In this document: positions 1 to 8,828 of the stretch, piece by piece
Layout of the letters: every line of letters begins with the position of its first letter
Position numbering within the stretch: the first letter of the stretch is position 1
Assembly: GCF_030646155.1 (NCBI RefSeq)
Contig: NZ_JAUTDN010000012.1
Span: forward strand, 58,729-122,728
Length of the DNA: 64,000 nt
Reading direction: 5' to 3'
Source: Conexibacter sp. CPCC 205762
GTDB lineage: Bacteria > Actinomycetota > Thermoleophilia > Solirubrobacterales > Solirubrobacteraceae
Translations under genes and position numbers: made by a program
The notes under the pieces: generated by a model
Seen by the model: the letters and a program-made list of their open reading frames with translations, nothing else
What the model was told of the DNA's origin: nothing
Databases searched by the model: none

Positions 1-20
1 CCCACACGAGGTAGACGACG

Positions 21-1427
21 ATGACCGCCACCGCAGCGCACGAGCTGGAGATCCGCAACCCCGCCGACGGCTCGCTCGTCGGCACGATGGAGATCGCCGA
101 CGCAGCCGCCGTCGCGCGCGCGATCGCGCAGGCGCAGGAGGGCCGCAGAGCGATGGCCGCGCTGCCCGCGCACGCGCGCGCCGACCTGCTCGCGCGCATC
201 GCCGACGGGATCGCGGCGCGCGACGAGGAGCTGGCGACCCTGCTCGCGCGCGAGAACGGCAAGCCGATCGCGCAGACGCGCGGCGAGGTCGCCGCCGCGA
301 TCCGCATCTTCCGCGGCTACGGCGAGGAGGCCAAGCGCCTCTTCGGCCGCCAGATCCCGCTCGACGCCGTCCCCGGCCTCGAGCGCCACCTCGCCTTCAC
401 GCGCCACGAGCCGCTCGGCGTCGTCGCCGCGATCGTGCCGTTCAACTACCCGGTCGAGCTGTACGCGCACAAGGCCGCCGCGGCGCTCGCCGCCGGCAAC
501 GCGGTGATCGTCAAGCCGCCGGAGAAGTGCCCGCTGGCGGTGATCGAGGTCGCGCAGATCGTCGAGCAGGCCGGCGCGCCACCCCACGCGCACCAGCTGC
601 TCGGCGGCGGGCCGGAGGTCGCCAGCGCGCTCGCCGCCGACCCCGGCGTGCAGCTGATCAGCCTCACCGGCTCGACCGCCGCCGGCCGCGCGCTGTCGGC
701 GCTCGCCGCGCCGACGCTCAAGCGCGTCCACCTCGAGCTCGGCTCCAACGACCCGATGATCGTCTGCGCCGACGCCGACCTCGACAAGGCCGCCGAGGCG
801 ATCGTGCTCGGCCGCCTCGCGCGCGGCAACGGTCAGATCTGCTGCGCCGTCAAGCGCATCTTCGTCGAGGACGCCGTCCACGACGCGCTCGCTGAGAAGC
901 TCGTGGAGCAGGCGCGCGGGCTGAAGCTCGGCGACCCGCTGCAGGAGGAGACGGAGGTCGGCCCGCTGATCACCGAGGCGGCCGCGAAGGCGGTCGAGGC
1001 GTCGATCGCGCAGGCGGTCGCCGACGGCGCGACGCTCGCGCTCGGCGGCACGCGCGACGGCGCCTTCGTCGCCCCGACGGTGCTGACCGGCGTGAGACCC
1101 GACGAGCCGGCGATCCGCGACGAGATCTTCGGCCCGGTCGCGCCGCTGGTGCGCGTCGACAGCGCCGAGCAGGCGGTCGCCTACGCCAACGACTCCGACT
1201 ACGGCCTCCACGCCGCCGTCTTCACGCGCGACGTGCAGCGCGCCTTCGCGCTCGCCGCGCGGCTGGAGGCCGGCGGCGTGATCGTCAACGGCTCGACCGC
1301 GCTGCGCTCGGAGAACCTGCCGTTCGGCGGCGTCAAGCAGACCGGCGGGGCGCGCGAGGGGATCCACGACACGCTCAAGGACATGACCGAGGAGAAGACG
1401 GTCGTGGTCATGGACGCCTTCAGCTGA
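21..1427 (+). CDS. NAD(P)-dependent aldehyde dehydrogenase
   Basis: This 468-residue protein has the normal length of the aldehyde dehydrogenase superfamily, which oxidises aldehydes to acids with NAD(P)+. The substrate-stabilising Asn lies in FNYP (about residue 142), a cofactor-site Lys in VIVKPPE, the nucleotide loop in LTGSTAAG, the general-base Glu in LELGSN (about 239) and the catalytic Cys in GQICC (about 274). It precedes a sugar importer, a KDG kinase and a KDPG aldolase and its stop overlaps the next ATG by one base, so a sugar-derived aldehyde such as a semialdehyde is likely. The exact substrate cannot be read. The start is an ATG behind a weak GAGG at the left window edge, so upstream operon genes may be cut off. 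Confidence 0.9.
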   Translation: MTATAAHELEIRNPADGSLVGTMEIADAAAVARAIAQAQEGRRAMAALPAHARADLLARIADGIAARDEELATLLARENGKPIAQTRGEVAAAIRIFRGYGEEAKRLFGRQIPLDAVPGLERHLAFTRHEPLGVVAAIVPFNYPVELYAHKAAAALAAGNAVIVKPPEKCPLAVIEVAQIVEQAGAPPHAHQLLGGGPEVASALAADPGVQLISLTGSTAAGRALSALAAPTLKRVHLELGSNDPMIVCADADLDKAAEAIVLGRLARGNGQICCAVKRIFVEDAVHDALAEKLVEQARGLKLGDPLQEETEVGPLITEAAAKAVEASIAQAVADGATLALGGTRDGAFVAPTVLTGVRPDEPAIRDEIFGPVAPLVRVDSAEQAVAYANDSDYGLHAAVFTRDVQRAFALAARLEAGGVIVNGSTALRSENLPFGGVKQTGGAREGIHDTLKDMTEEKTVVVMDAFS

Positions 1428-2908
1428 TGCTCTCGCTGAGAGGAGTCCGCAAGGCCTACTCGGGCGTCGAGGTCCTGCACGGGATCGACTTCGAGGCGCA
1501 CGGCGGCGAGGTCGTCGCGATCGCGGGCGCCAACGGCGCCGGCAAGTCGACGCTCATCAAGATCCTCTGCGGCGCGGTCGCGCGCGACGCCGGCACGATC
1601 GCGGTCGACGGCCGCGAGGTCGCGCTCGGCTCGCCGGCCGCGGCCGCCGCGCTCGGGATCCGCACCGTCCACCAGGAGCTGACGCTGGTGCCGCAGCTGA
1701 GCGTGACCGAGAACGTGCTGCTCGGCGACCTGCCGAAGAGAGGCGGGCTGGTCGACTGGCCCGCCGCGCACGAGCGCACGCGCGCGCTGCTGAGCCGGAC
1801 CGGCTTCACCGGGGTCGACCCGAGAACGCCCGCGAAGCGGCTGAGCGTCGCGCGCCAGCAGATGGTCGAGATCGCGAAGGCGATGGCGAGCGAGCCGCGG
1901 ATGCTGATCCTCGACGAGCCCTCCGCGGTGCTCGCCGGCGACGACCTCGACCAGCTGTTCGCGCTGATCCGCTCGCTGCGGGCTGACGGCGTGCTGGTGC
2001 TGTACGTCTCGCACCGGCTCGACGAGGTGATGGAGATCGCCGACCGCATCACCGTCATCAAGGACGGGCTGATCGCGGCCACGAGCACACCGAGAGAGAC
2101 CAACGAGGAGGAGATCGTGCGGCAGATGGCCGGCCGCCGGCTGGAGCAGATCTACCCGGACCGGCGCGAGAAGCCCGGACGGGAGCTGCTGGGGACCACC
2201 GGACTGACGCGCGAGGGCGCGTTCGAGGAGGTCTCGCTGAGCGTCTGCGCCGGCGAGGTCGTGGGCGTCTTCGGGCTCGTCGGGAGCGGGCGCACCGAGC
2301 TGGCCGAGTGCCTGTTCGCGGCCGCCCCGCACGACGCCGGCGAGATCCGCCTCGCCGGCAGAGCGGTGAGGCTGCGCTCGCCGAAGGAGGCGATCGCGCA
2401 GGGGCTCGCGTTCGTGACCGAGGACCGCAAGGGCAGCGGGCTCGTGCTCGACCTGTCGGTGCGCGACAACGCGGCGCTGGCGACGCTGCCGCGCTGGCGC
2501 AGACACGGCCTGCTCGACCGCAAGCGCCAGCAGGCGGCGATCGAGGACATGAACGAGCGGCTCGACGTGCGCCCGCGCACGACCAGCAAGCCGGTCAAGC
2601 AGCTCTCCGGCGGCAACCAGCAGAAGGTGGTGCTGGCGAAGTGGCTGCTGTCGAGACCGAAGGTGCTGATCCTCGACGAGCCGACGCGCGGCGTCGACGT
2701 CGCCGCGCGCGTCGACCTCTACCGCGAGATCGACCAGCTCACGCGCGCCGGGCTCGGCGTGCTGATGATCTCCTCCGACCTGACCGAGGTGATCGGCGCG
2801 ACCGACCGCGTGCTGGTGATGCACGAGGGCCGGCTCGTCGCCGACGTGCCCAGCGCCGAGGCCGACGAGGAGCTGCTGCTGGCCCATTCGATCGGGGTGG
2901 CGGCGTGA
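1427..2908 (+). CDS. Sugar ABC transporter ATPase (RbsA/XylG/MglA type, two ATPase domains)
   Basis: This 493-residue protein carries two tandem ABC domains, as in ribose, xylose and galactose importers. Domain 1 has Walker A GANGAGKST (about residue 34) and Walker B LILDEPSAVL. Domain 2 has a degenerate Walker A, GLVGSGRTE, as usual for this subfamily, followed by an intact LSGGNQQK signature and LILDEPTRGVD. It energises the permease encoded immediately downstream. The start ATG overlaps the previous stop (TGATG) and the stop overlaps the permease GTG, indicating translational coupling. The sugar cannot be deduced from the ATPase; the neighbouring KDG kinase and KDPG aldolase point to an acidic or deoxy sugar. 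Confidence 0.95.
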   Translation: MLSLRGVRKAYSGVEVLHGIDFEAHGGEVVAIAGANGAGKSTLIKILCGAVARDAGTIAVDGREVALGSPAAAAALGIRTVHQELTLVPQLSVTENVLLGDLPKRGGLVDWPAAHERTRALLSRTGFTGVDPRTPAKRLSVARQQMVEIAKAMASEPRMLILDEPSAVLAGDDLDQLFALIRSLRADGVLVLYVSHRLDEVMEIADRITVIKDGLIAATSTPRETNEEEIVRQMAGRRLEQIYPDRREKPGRELLGTTGLTREGAFEEVSLSVCAGEVVGVFGLVGSGRTELAECLFAAAPHDAGEIRLAGRAVRLRSPKEAIAQGLAFVTEDRKGSGLVLDLSVRDNAALATLPRWRRHGLLDRKRQQAAIEDMNERLDVRPRTTSKPVKQLSGGNQQKVVLAKWLLSRPKVLILDEPTRGVDVAARVDLYREIDQLTRAGLGVLMISSDLTEVIGATDRVLVMHEGRLVADVPSAEADEELLLAHSIGVAA

Positions 2909-3846
2909 TCGTGCAGCGTCTGCGCGACGACCGCAGCCTGCTGATCAACGGCAGCTTCGTCGTCGCCTTCGTCGTCCTGCTGATCGTCGCCGCGACGACG
3001 ACCGACTCGTTCATGACCGACGACAACATCACCAACCTGATGAAGCAGTCGGTCACGACCGGCCTGCTCGCGCTCGGGATGCTGATGGTGATCCTGACCG
3101 GCGGCATCGACCTGTCGGTCGGCTCGGTCGTCGCGCTCGCGGGCATCATGGCGGCCGGCCTCTCGGCCGACCTGCCGATCCCGCTCGCGATGGCGATCGG
3201 CGTCGCCGCCGGCGTCGCCTGCGGCTTCGTCAACGGCATGCTGGTGGCGCGCTTCCGGCTGGCGCCGTTCGTCGTCACGCTCGCCGCGCTGACGACGATC
3301 CGCGGCCTCGCCTACGTCTACAGCGAGACGCCGGTGACGCCGACCGACATCGGCTTCCTCTGGATCGGGACCGAGTCGATCGGCCCGTTCCCGGTCGCGA
3401 CGCTGATCGTCGTCGCCGTCTTCGCGCTCGCGTGGGTCTTCCTCACGCGCACCGGCGCGGGCCGCGCGATCATCGCGATCGGCGGCAATCGCGAGGCCGT
3501 CCGCCTGGCCGGCGTCAACGTGCCGCGCCACATCCTCGTCACCTACATGATCAGCGGCTTCCTCGCCGGCCTGGCGGGCGTGATCCTCGCCTCGCGCGTC
3601 GGCATCGCGCAGCCGTCCGTCGGCGTCGCCTTCGAGCTGAACGCGATCGCCGCCTGCGTGATCGGCGGCGCCAGCCTGGCCGGCGGGCGCGGCTCGGTGC
3701 TCGGCACGCTCGGCGGCGTCGTGCTGCTCGCGCTGATCGACAACCTGCTCACGCTCTACGACGTCCAGAGCTACTGGCAGCAGGTCCTCAAGGGCCTGAT
3801 CATCGTCGCCGTCGTCCTGGCCCGGCGAACGGAAGACGAACGATGA
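2905..3846 (+). CDS. Sugar ABC transporter permease (RbsC type)
   Basis: This is a 313-residue polytopic membrane protein of the BPD_transp_2/RbsC family. Successive hydrophobic segments begin at about residue 12, and the family-typical MLMVILTGGIDLSVGS segment follows, with a later GGASLAGGRGSVLGTLGG loop. It forms the inner-membrane channel for the RbsA-type ATPase upstream. The chosen GTG start overlaps the upstream stop (GTGA); another GTG lies six bases further on. Arginine codons are CGN throughout, with no AGA seen, in contrast to the following receptor gene. Confidence 0.93.
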   Translation: MIVQRLRDDRSLLINGSFVVAFVVLLIVAATTTDSFMTDDNITNLMKQSVTTGLLALGMLMVILTGGIDLSVGSVVALAGIMAAGLSADLPIPLAMAIGVAAGVACGFVNGMLVARFRLAPFVVTLAALTTIRGLAYVYSETPVTPTDIGFLWIGTESIGPFPVATLIVVAVFALAWVFLTRTGAGRAIIAIGGNREAVRLAGVNVPRHILVTYMISGFLAGLAGVILASRVGIAQPSVGVAFELNAIAACVIGGASLAGGRGSVLGTLGGVVLLALIDNLLTLYDVQSYWQQVLKGLIIVAVVLARRTEDER

Positions 3847-3920
3847 GGGACCGGCTGCTGGTTGGCGCCGTGAGCCGGTCCCCCCATCGCCCATTCGTAC
3901 CAACAAGGAGGAGTATCCCA

Positions 3921-4928
3921 ATGCGACGACTGCTCGCTTTGGCAGTTGCCGTGCTGTGCGTCTTCGGGGTCGCGGCCTGCGGCTCCAGCGACGACAAGGA
4001 CAGCGGCTCGTCCGGCTCGTCCGGCACCGCGTCCACGACCGCCTCGGAGGGCTCGGGCGGCAGAAGATTCAAGATCGGCATGGCGAACTTCACGCTCGGC
4101 GCGCCGTACTTCATCGGCATCTCCAAGACCGTCGAGCGCGACGGCCAGAGAGCCGGCAACGAGGTGCTCGTGACCGACGCGAAGGGCGACGCGGCCGCGC
4201 TGACCTCCAACGTCGAGGACCTGCTCGCGCAGGGCGTCGACGGGATCGTCATCTCCGGCGGCCCGCTGGAGGCGGCGCCGGCGGCGCTGAACGCGATCAA
4301 GCAGAAGGGCATCCCGGTGGTGCTCGTCGACCGCAAGTTCCAGTCCGGCGACTACACCAGCTGGGTCGGCCCCGACAACGAGGCGATCGGCAGACAGGAC
4401 GGCGAGTACATCTCCGAGAGACTCGGCGGCAGCGGCAAGGTCGCGATCATCCGCGGCGGCCCGGCCGACAACTCGATCGGCCTCGCCCGCACCGAGGGCG
4501 TCAGATCGGTGCTCGAAGGCGCCGGCATCGAGCTGGTCGTCGCGCCGGACTTCGGCGAGTGGTCCTCCGACGGCGGCCTCAGAGTGATGGAGAACCTGCT
4601 GGCGAAGAACAAGGACCTCGACGCCGTCTTCTGCGAGAACGACTCGATGTGCCTCGGCGCGCAGAAGGCGATCAGAGACGCCGGCAAGAGCGAGCAGATC
4701 TTCATCGCGGGCGTCGACGGGCAGAAGGAGGCGCTGGCGGAGATCAGAAGAGGCGGCAACTACGAGGTCACCGGCCTCAACGACGCCGTCACGATGGGCG
4801 ACGCCGCCTTCGAGCGCCTGATCGAGCTGCTCGACGGCGGACAGGCCGAGAAGGACACGGTCGTTCCCTCGCCGCAGATCACGAGAGCCAACGTCGACGA
4901 CTACTACGACCCGAACAGCGAGTTCTGA
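3921..4928 (+). CDS. Sugar-binding lipoprotein of the RbsABC-type importer
   Basis: This 335-residue receptor starts at an ATG behind a clear AAGGAGG. It has a lipoprotein signal peptide whose lipobox VAAC places the modified Cys at about residue 20, followed by a Ser/Gly-rich tether. The mature part is a Peripla_BP_4-type sugar-binding fold: KIGMANFTLGAPYF, a mid-chain DGIVISGG, VLVDRKF and a C-terminal IAGVDGQKEAL. It captures sugar outside the membrane and delivers it to the permease encoded upstream. Codon use is odd: 11 of about 18 Arg codons are AGA, a rare codon in such G+C-rich genomes. Confidence 0.93.
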   Translation: MRRLLALAVAVLCVFGVAACGSSDDKDSGSSGSSGTASTTASEGSGGRRFKIGMANFTLGAPYFIGISKTVERDGQRAGNEVLVTDAKGDAAALTSNVEDLLAQGVDGIVISGGPLEAAPAALNAIKQKGIPVVLVDRKFQSGDYTSWVGPDNEAIGRQDGEYISERLGGSGKVAIIRGGPADNSIGLARTEGVRSVLEGAGIELVVAPDFGEWSSDGGLRVMENLLAKNKDLDAVFCENDSMCLGAQKAIRDAGKSEQIFIAGVDGQKEALAEIRRGGNYEVTGLNDAVTMGDAAFERLIELLDGGQAEKDTVVPSPQITRANVDDYYDPNSEF

Positions 4929-4962
4929 TGTCGTGGTCACGGATCGCACGGGAGCGGATCCG

Positions 4963-6024
4963 ATGACGGATGTCCGCGACGGAGGGCGCCAGCACGGCGC
5001 CCTCCGGGCCGGGCCGGCGTGCATCGCGACGCTCGGCGAAGGACTGCTGGAGGTCGGTGTCCACCCGCGCCTCGGCGAGGACGTGCTGGCCCGCGGCTAC
5101 GGCGGCGACGCCGCCAACGTCGCCGTGATGGCGGCGCGGCTGGGGGCGCGGGCGCGGCTGCTGAGCCGCGTCGGCGACGACGCCGCCGGGCGGCTGCTGC
5201 TCGGCTTCTGGCGCGGCGCAGGGGTCGCGCTGGACGAGGTCGCGGTCGACGGCGACGCGCCGACCGGCCTCTACGTCAACGAGGTCGACGAGGCCGGCCG
5301 TCATCAGTTCAGCTTCCACCGCAGCGGCTCGGCCGCCTCGCTGCTGGCGCCCGCCGACGTGCGCGCGAGCTGGTTCGCCGGGCTCGACGTGCTGCACGTC
5401 AGCGGCATCGGCCTGTCGATCTCCGACTCCGCCGCGGCCACCGTCGAGCAGGCGGTCGCGCAGGCGCGCGCCGCCGGCGCGGCGATCTCCTTCACCGTCA
5501 ACTTCCGGCCCCAGCTGCGGCCCGACCGCGAGCGGCTGCTCGCGCTCGCGCGCCGGGCCGACGTCGTCTTCGTCTCGGCCGAGGACGGCCGCGCGCTCGT
5601 CGGCGAGAGCGACCCCGAGCCGCTCGTCGCCGCGCTCGGCGCGCCGGCCGCGGAGATCGTCGTCACGCAGGGCGAGCAGCCGGCGTGGCTGTTCGCCGAC
5701 GGCGACGCGCTCTCGCTCGCGCCGCCGCCGGTGCTGCTGGTCGACGCCGCAGGCGCGGGCGACGCGCTCGCCGGCGCGTACCTGGCGCGGCGCTTCGCCG
5801 GCGCCGCTCCGGCGGCCGCGCTCGCGGCCGGCGTGGCGGCCAGCGCGCTGTCGTGCCAGGCGAGCGGCTGCGCGCTCGGCTACCCGCAGGCCGACGAGGT
5901 CGCGGCTGCGACCGCGCGGCTCGGCGTGCCGGTGCCGGTGCCGGCGCCGGCCGCCACCGCGCGCGCGAGGGGCGCCCCCGCGCGCGGCGCCGCCCGCTCG
6001 CGTGACACGGGAGCCGTCCGGTGA
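4963..6024 (+). CDS. kdgK: 2-keto-3-deoxygluconate kinase-like PfkB sugar kinase
   Basis: This is a PfkB-family carbohydrate kinase of about 353 residues. It has the N-terminal GGDAANVAVMAARLG motif and the C-terminal anion-hole/catalytic segment DAAGAGDALAGAYL, with the catalytic Asp at about residue 267. Assignment to KDG kinase rests on the directly coupled KDPG aldolase gene (GTGA overlap): KDG is phosphorylated to KDPG and then cleaved. Ribokinase-like alternatives are possible on sequence alone. The ATG at 4963 has a GGAG eight bases upstream; a GTG at 4933 in the same frame is a weaker start. The C-terminal tail is rich in Ala, Arg and Pro and may be unstructured. Confidence 0.8.
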   Translation: MTDVRDGGRQHGALRAGPACIATLGEGLLEVGVHPRLGEDVLARGYGGDAANVAVMAARLGARARLLSRVGDDAAGRLLLGFWRGAGVALDEVAVDGDAPTGLYVNEVDEAGRHQFSFHRSGSAASLLAPADVRASWFAGLDVLHVSGIGLSISDSAAATVEQAVAQARAAGAAISFTVNFRPQLRPDRERLLALARRADVVFVSAEDGRALVGESDPEPLVAALGAPAAEIVVTQGEQPAWLFADGDALSLAPPPVLLVDAAGAGDALAGAYLARRFAGAAPAAALAAGVAASALSCQASGCALGYPQADEVAAATARLGVPVPVPAPAATARARGAPARGAARSRDTGAVR

Positions 6025-6680
6025 GCGCGCCGGCACCCGCCGGCGACGCGGCCGGGCTGGCACAGGCCGGCATCGTCGCGGTCCTGCGCGGTCCCTCGCC
6101 GGAGGCGGTCGTCGCCGCCGGCGGGGCGCTGCTGCGCGGCGGCGTGCGGGCGCTGGAGGTGACCTTCACGACGCCCGGCGCGGCGCTCGCGCTGCGCGAG
6201 CTGCGCGCCCGCCACGGCGATGAGCTGCTGCTCGGCGCCGGCACGCTGCGCAGACCGGCGCAGGTCGAGGAGGCGGTCGCCGCCGGCGCGCGCTTCCTCG
6301 TCTCGCCGGGCCTCGACGGGACCGTGCTGGCGACGATGGGCGCCAGCGGCCTGCCGACCTGGGCCGGCGTCTGCACGCCGACGGAGGTGATGCGAGCGAC
6401 GGCGCAGGGGCTGACGACGCTGAAGCTGTTCCCGGCCGGCGTTGGCGGGGTCGCGCTGCTGCGGGCGCTGCGGGAGCCGTTCCCGGAGGTCAGCTTCATG
6501 CCGACCGGCGGCGTCACGGTCGCCAACCTCGGCGAGTGGCTCGCGGCCGGCGCGGTCGCGGTCGGCGCCGGCGGCTCGCTCTGCCCCGCGGCGGAGCTGG
6601 CCGAGGGCGCCTGGGAGGCGATCGAGCGGCGCGCGCGGGAGTTCGGCGCCGCGCTTTCGGACGCCCGATCGAATTATTGA
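6021..6680 (+). CDS. eda: KDPG/KHG aldolase
   Basis: This 219-residue class I aldolase cleaves 2-keto-3-deoxy-6-phosphogluconate to pyruvate and glyceraldehyde 3-phosphate. The family motifs are present: AVLRG with the phosphate/carboxylate Arg (about 23), EVTFTT with the catalytic Glu (about 46), GAGTL, and TLKLFPA with the Schiff-base Lys (about 135), followed by MPTGGV. The GTG start overlaps the kinase stop. It completes the Entner-Doudoroff-like lower pathway that would receive KDG from the hexuronate locus at 41-52 kb. Its last codons overlap an A+T-rich inverted repeat. Confidence 0.92.
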   Translation: MSAPAPAGDAAGLAQAGIVAVLRGPSPEAVVAAGGALLRGGVRALEVTFTTPGAALALRELRARHGDELLLGAGTLRRPAQVEEAVAAGARFLVSPGLDGTVLATMGASGLPTWAGVCTPTEVMRATAQGLTTLKLFPAGVGGVALLRALREPFPEVSFMPTGGVTVANLGEWLAAGAVAVGAGGSLCPAAELAEGAWEAIERRAREFGAALSDARSNY

Positions 6681-6696
6681 GACGGTCGAATAATTC
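6671..6696. promoter_or_regulatory. Inverted repeat, candidate operator before the secreted-protein genes
   Basis: Perfect 8-bp arms GAATTATT and AATAATTC are separated by 10 bases, in a strikingly A+T-rich patch. The site overlaps the aldolase stop codon and lies about 70 bases before the 6767 gene. It could be a dimeric repressor site or, less likely given the A+T-rich stem, a terminator. No other copy was noticed in the window. Confidence 0.4.
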
Positions 6697-6766
6697 AAAC
6701 GGCGAAGTTTGACGGTGCAGTACCGCTGGGCTAGGTTAATTGTCCCACCCATGAGGAGGATCGACC

Positions 6767-8794
6767 GTGAGTCGACGAGGCAAGGGCGTGGTCGCCACGG
6801 CGCTCGCCGCGATCGCGGCTGCCGCCGTGCTGCCGGCCGCTGCGCAGGCTGACCCACCGGCCGCGAGCAACTGGAGACTGAAGTACCACGAGACGTTCGA
6901 CAGACCGATCGGTCTCGACAACACGCCGTGGGTGCGTGAGGACTACGTGCAGTCGTTCGACAACATCATGGACGACGCCAGCCCCTGGTGGGCCAACGAC
7001 TACGGCGCCCCCTGGCTCAACCAGTTGCACAGCTTCACGACGTACAGAAAGAAGGTCAAGATCGGCCAGGACGGCTGGCTGACCGCGTCGATGACCGCGC
7101 GCGACTGGAACAACGACGGCGACATCGAGGCGCCGCCGACGATCCGCACCGAGACGGTCGAGGGCCAGGGCGGCGTCGCGAAGATCGACGTGCCCGACCA
7201 CACCGGCGGCGCGATCTTCGTCCCCTCCGACGCGCTGCCGTCGCAGTACCGCGTCGAGTACAGACTGAAGACGCTCGACTTCGGCGGCAGACGCAACGGC
7301 TCGATCTTCTACGACGGCAAGGAGAACGGCTACAAGCTCGACGGCAGATGCCGCACGCAGCACCCGTGGCCCGAGGGCGTCAACACGCCCGGCTGGAACT
7401 CCGACCCGTCGGCTCCCTACTGCGAGTGGCAGGAGGTCGGCAGAGGCAGATACGGCTACAACGGCTTCCACTACATGGCGATCGTCGACTTCGACCATCC
7501 CGAGCCGCGCAACAACCACTTCTGGCACTACCGCCGCAAGGTCCTGATGGACGGCTTCGCGCAGCACCCGGACCGCGTCGGCACGGGCACCGGCGGCCTC
7601 GTCTGCAACGCCGCCACCGGCCAGACCTACACCTACGCCGAGTCGACCTACAACACGGTCAACATGTGGGTCAACGGCCTGCCGACATTCAGACCGGGCA
7701 GAGGCGGCATCACCGGCAACCAGCAGCGCTTCATCACCGACTGCCAGGGCGGCGTCGACAGAACCGGCCTCGCCTCCGCGGCCGAGCTGCAGCCGGAGCT
7801 GATGCCGAGAGAGGACTACACGTTCGCGATCGAGCGCGACGCGACCGGCTACGTGCTCGAGGTGACGGGCGACTTCGCCCGCGCCGGCAGACGGACGATC
7901 CGCTTCCACCGCAACTTCGTCGAGAACAACGTGCCGATCTGGCACTACAACAGCTCGCCCGGCGAGTACGACGGCAGATACAACAGCTCGATCTTCCAGA
8001 ACGGCTGGCTCGGCACCAGACAGGAGATCCCGAACCAGTGGCCGAGAGGCTCCGCCTACCCCGACTACTTCGTGATCGGCGACCTCTACACGAACGTCTA
8101 CGAGGGCAACGCGCGCGTCGACGACATCAAGCTCTACATCCCGCGCGACGCCGGCGACCGTCCCGGCCCGGTCGCGACCGCGCCGCCGCAGATCGAGGGC
8201 GCCGCGACCGAGGGCGAGACGCTGACCGCGACCGACGGCACCTGGACCGGCCTCGCGCCGACGTTCAGACACCAGTGGCTGCGCGACGGCCAGCCGATCG
8301 CCAGCGCGACGGCCACGACCCACGTCGTCGCCAGCGGCGACGTCGGCCACGCGCTGCGCGTCCGCGTCACCGCCTCCAACGCCGAGGGCGTCACCGAGTC
8401 GACCTCCGAGGCGGTCACGCCGCAGCCGCGCGGCGCGACCGGCGAGAGAGGCGAGCAGGGCGACAAGGGCGATCCCGGCCCGGCCGGCCCGAAGGGCGAG
8501 AAGGGCGATCGCGGCCCCGCCGGCCGTGACGCGAAGGTCACCTGCACGATCGGCGGCCGCCCGAACGCGCCCAGCATCAGCTGCAAGATCACCTACGCCA
8601 GAGGCGCCGCCGCGAGAGCGAGAGCGTCGAGCGCGCGCGTGAAGGGCAGCGCTCGCCTGGTGCGCGCCGGCCGCACCTACGCCGTCGGCACCAAGCGCGG
8701 GTTGAAGGCGACCCGCGCGATCAAGCGCGGCAGCTACCAGCTGCGGATCCGCAGCGGCACGCACGTGACCGTGCTGCCCGTCCGCATCCGCTGA
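6767..8794 (+). CDS. Secreted concanavalin-A-like protein with Ig-like, collagen-like and C-terminal module
   Basis: This 675-residue exported protein has a signal peptide with a hydrophobic core ending AAAQA (about residue 28). Residues about 35-460 are rich in Trp, Tyr and Asn and begin WRLKYHETFD, resembling the jelly-roll (GH16/LamG-like) folds of polysaccharide-active enzymes. I cannot assign a catalytic family. Next come an Ig-like repeat containing HQWLRDGQPI (about 466-555), a short collagen-like Gly-X-Y run (about 556-588) and a basic C-terminal domain with RDAKVTC. The last three parts recur in the next gene. GTG start behind GAGGAGG. Position after the sugar operon suggests polysaccharide breakdown. 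AGA is a frequent Arg codon. Confidence 0.75.
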   Translation: MSRRGKGVVATALAAIAAAAVLPAAAQADPPAASNWRLKYHETFDRPIGLDNTPWVREDYVQSFDNIMDDASPWWANDYGAPWLNQLHSFTTYRKKVKIGQDGWLTASMTARDWNNDGDIEAPPTIRTETVEGQGGVAKIDVPDHTGGAIFVPSDALPSQYRVEYRLKTLDFGGRRNGSIFYDGKENGYKLDGRCRTQHPWPEGVNTPGWNSDPSAPYCEWQEVGRGRYGYNGFHYMAIVDFDHPEPRNNHFWHYRRKVLMDGFAQHPDRVGTGTGGLVCNAATGQTYTYAESTYNTVNMWVNGLPTFRPGRGGITGNQQRFITDCQGGVDRTGLASAAELQPELMPREDYTFAIERDATGYVLEVTGDFARAGRRTIRFHRNFVENNVPIWHYNSSPGEYDGRYNSSIFQNGWLGTRQEIPNQWPRGSAYPDYFVIGDLYTNVYEGNARVDDIKLYIPRDAGDRPGPVATAPPQIEGAATEGETLTATDGTWTGLAPTFRHQWLRDGQPIASATATTHVVASGDVGHALRVRVTASNAEGVTESTSEAVTPQPRGATGERGEQGDKGDPGPAGPKGEKGDRGPAGRDAKVTCTIGGRPNAPSISCKITYARGAAARARASSARVKGSARLVRAGRTYAVGTKRGLKATRAIKRGSYQLRIRSGTHVTVLPVRIR

Positions 8795-8828
8795 GCACTC
8801 AAGTCCCCCCCAGCAGGAGAGAACCCAG

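Noticed and set aside
1199..2887. Antisense frame of 562 codons opposite the sugar ABC ATPase
   Set aside because: No family motif, and the opposite strand encodes an ATPase with all expected motifs.
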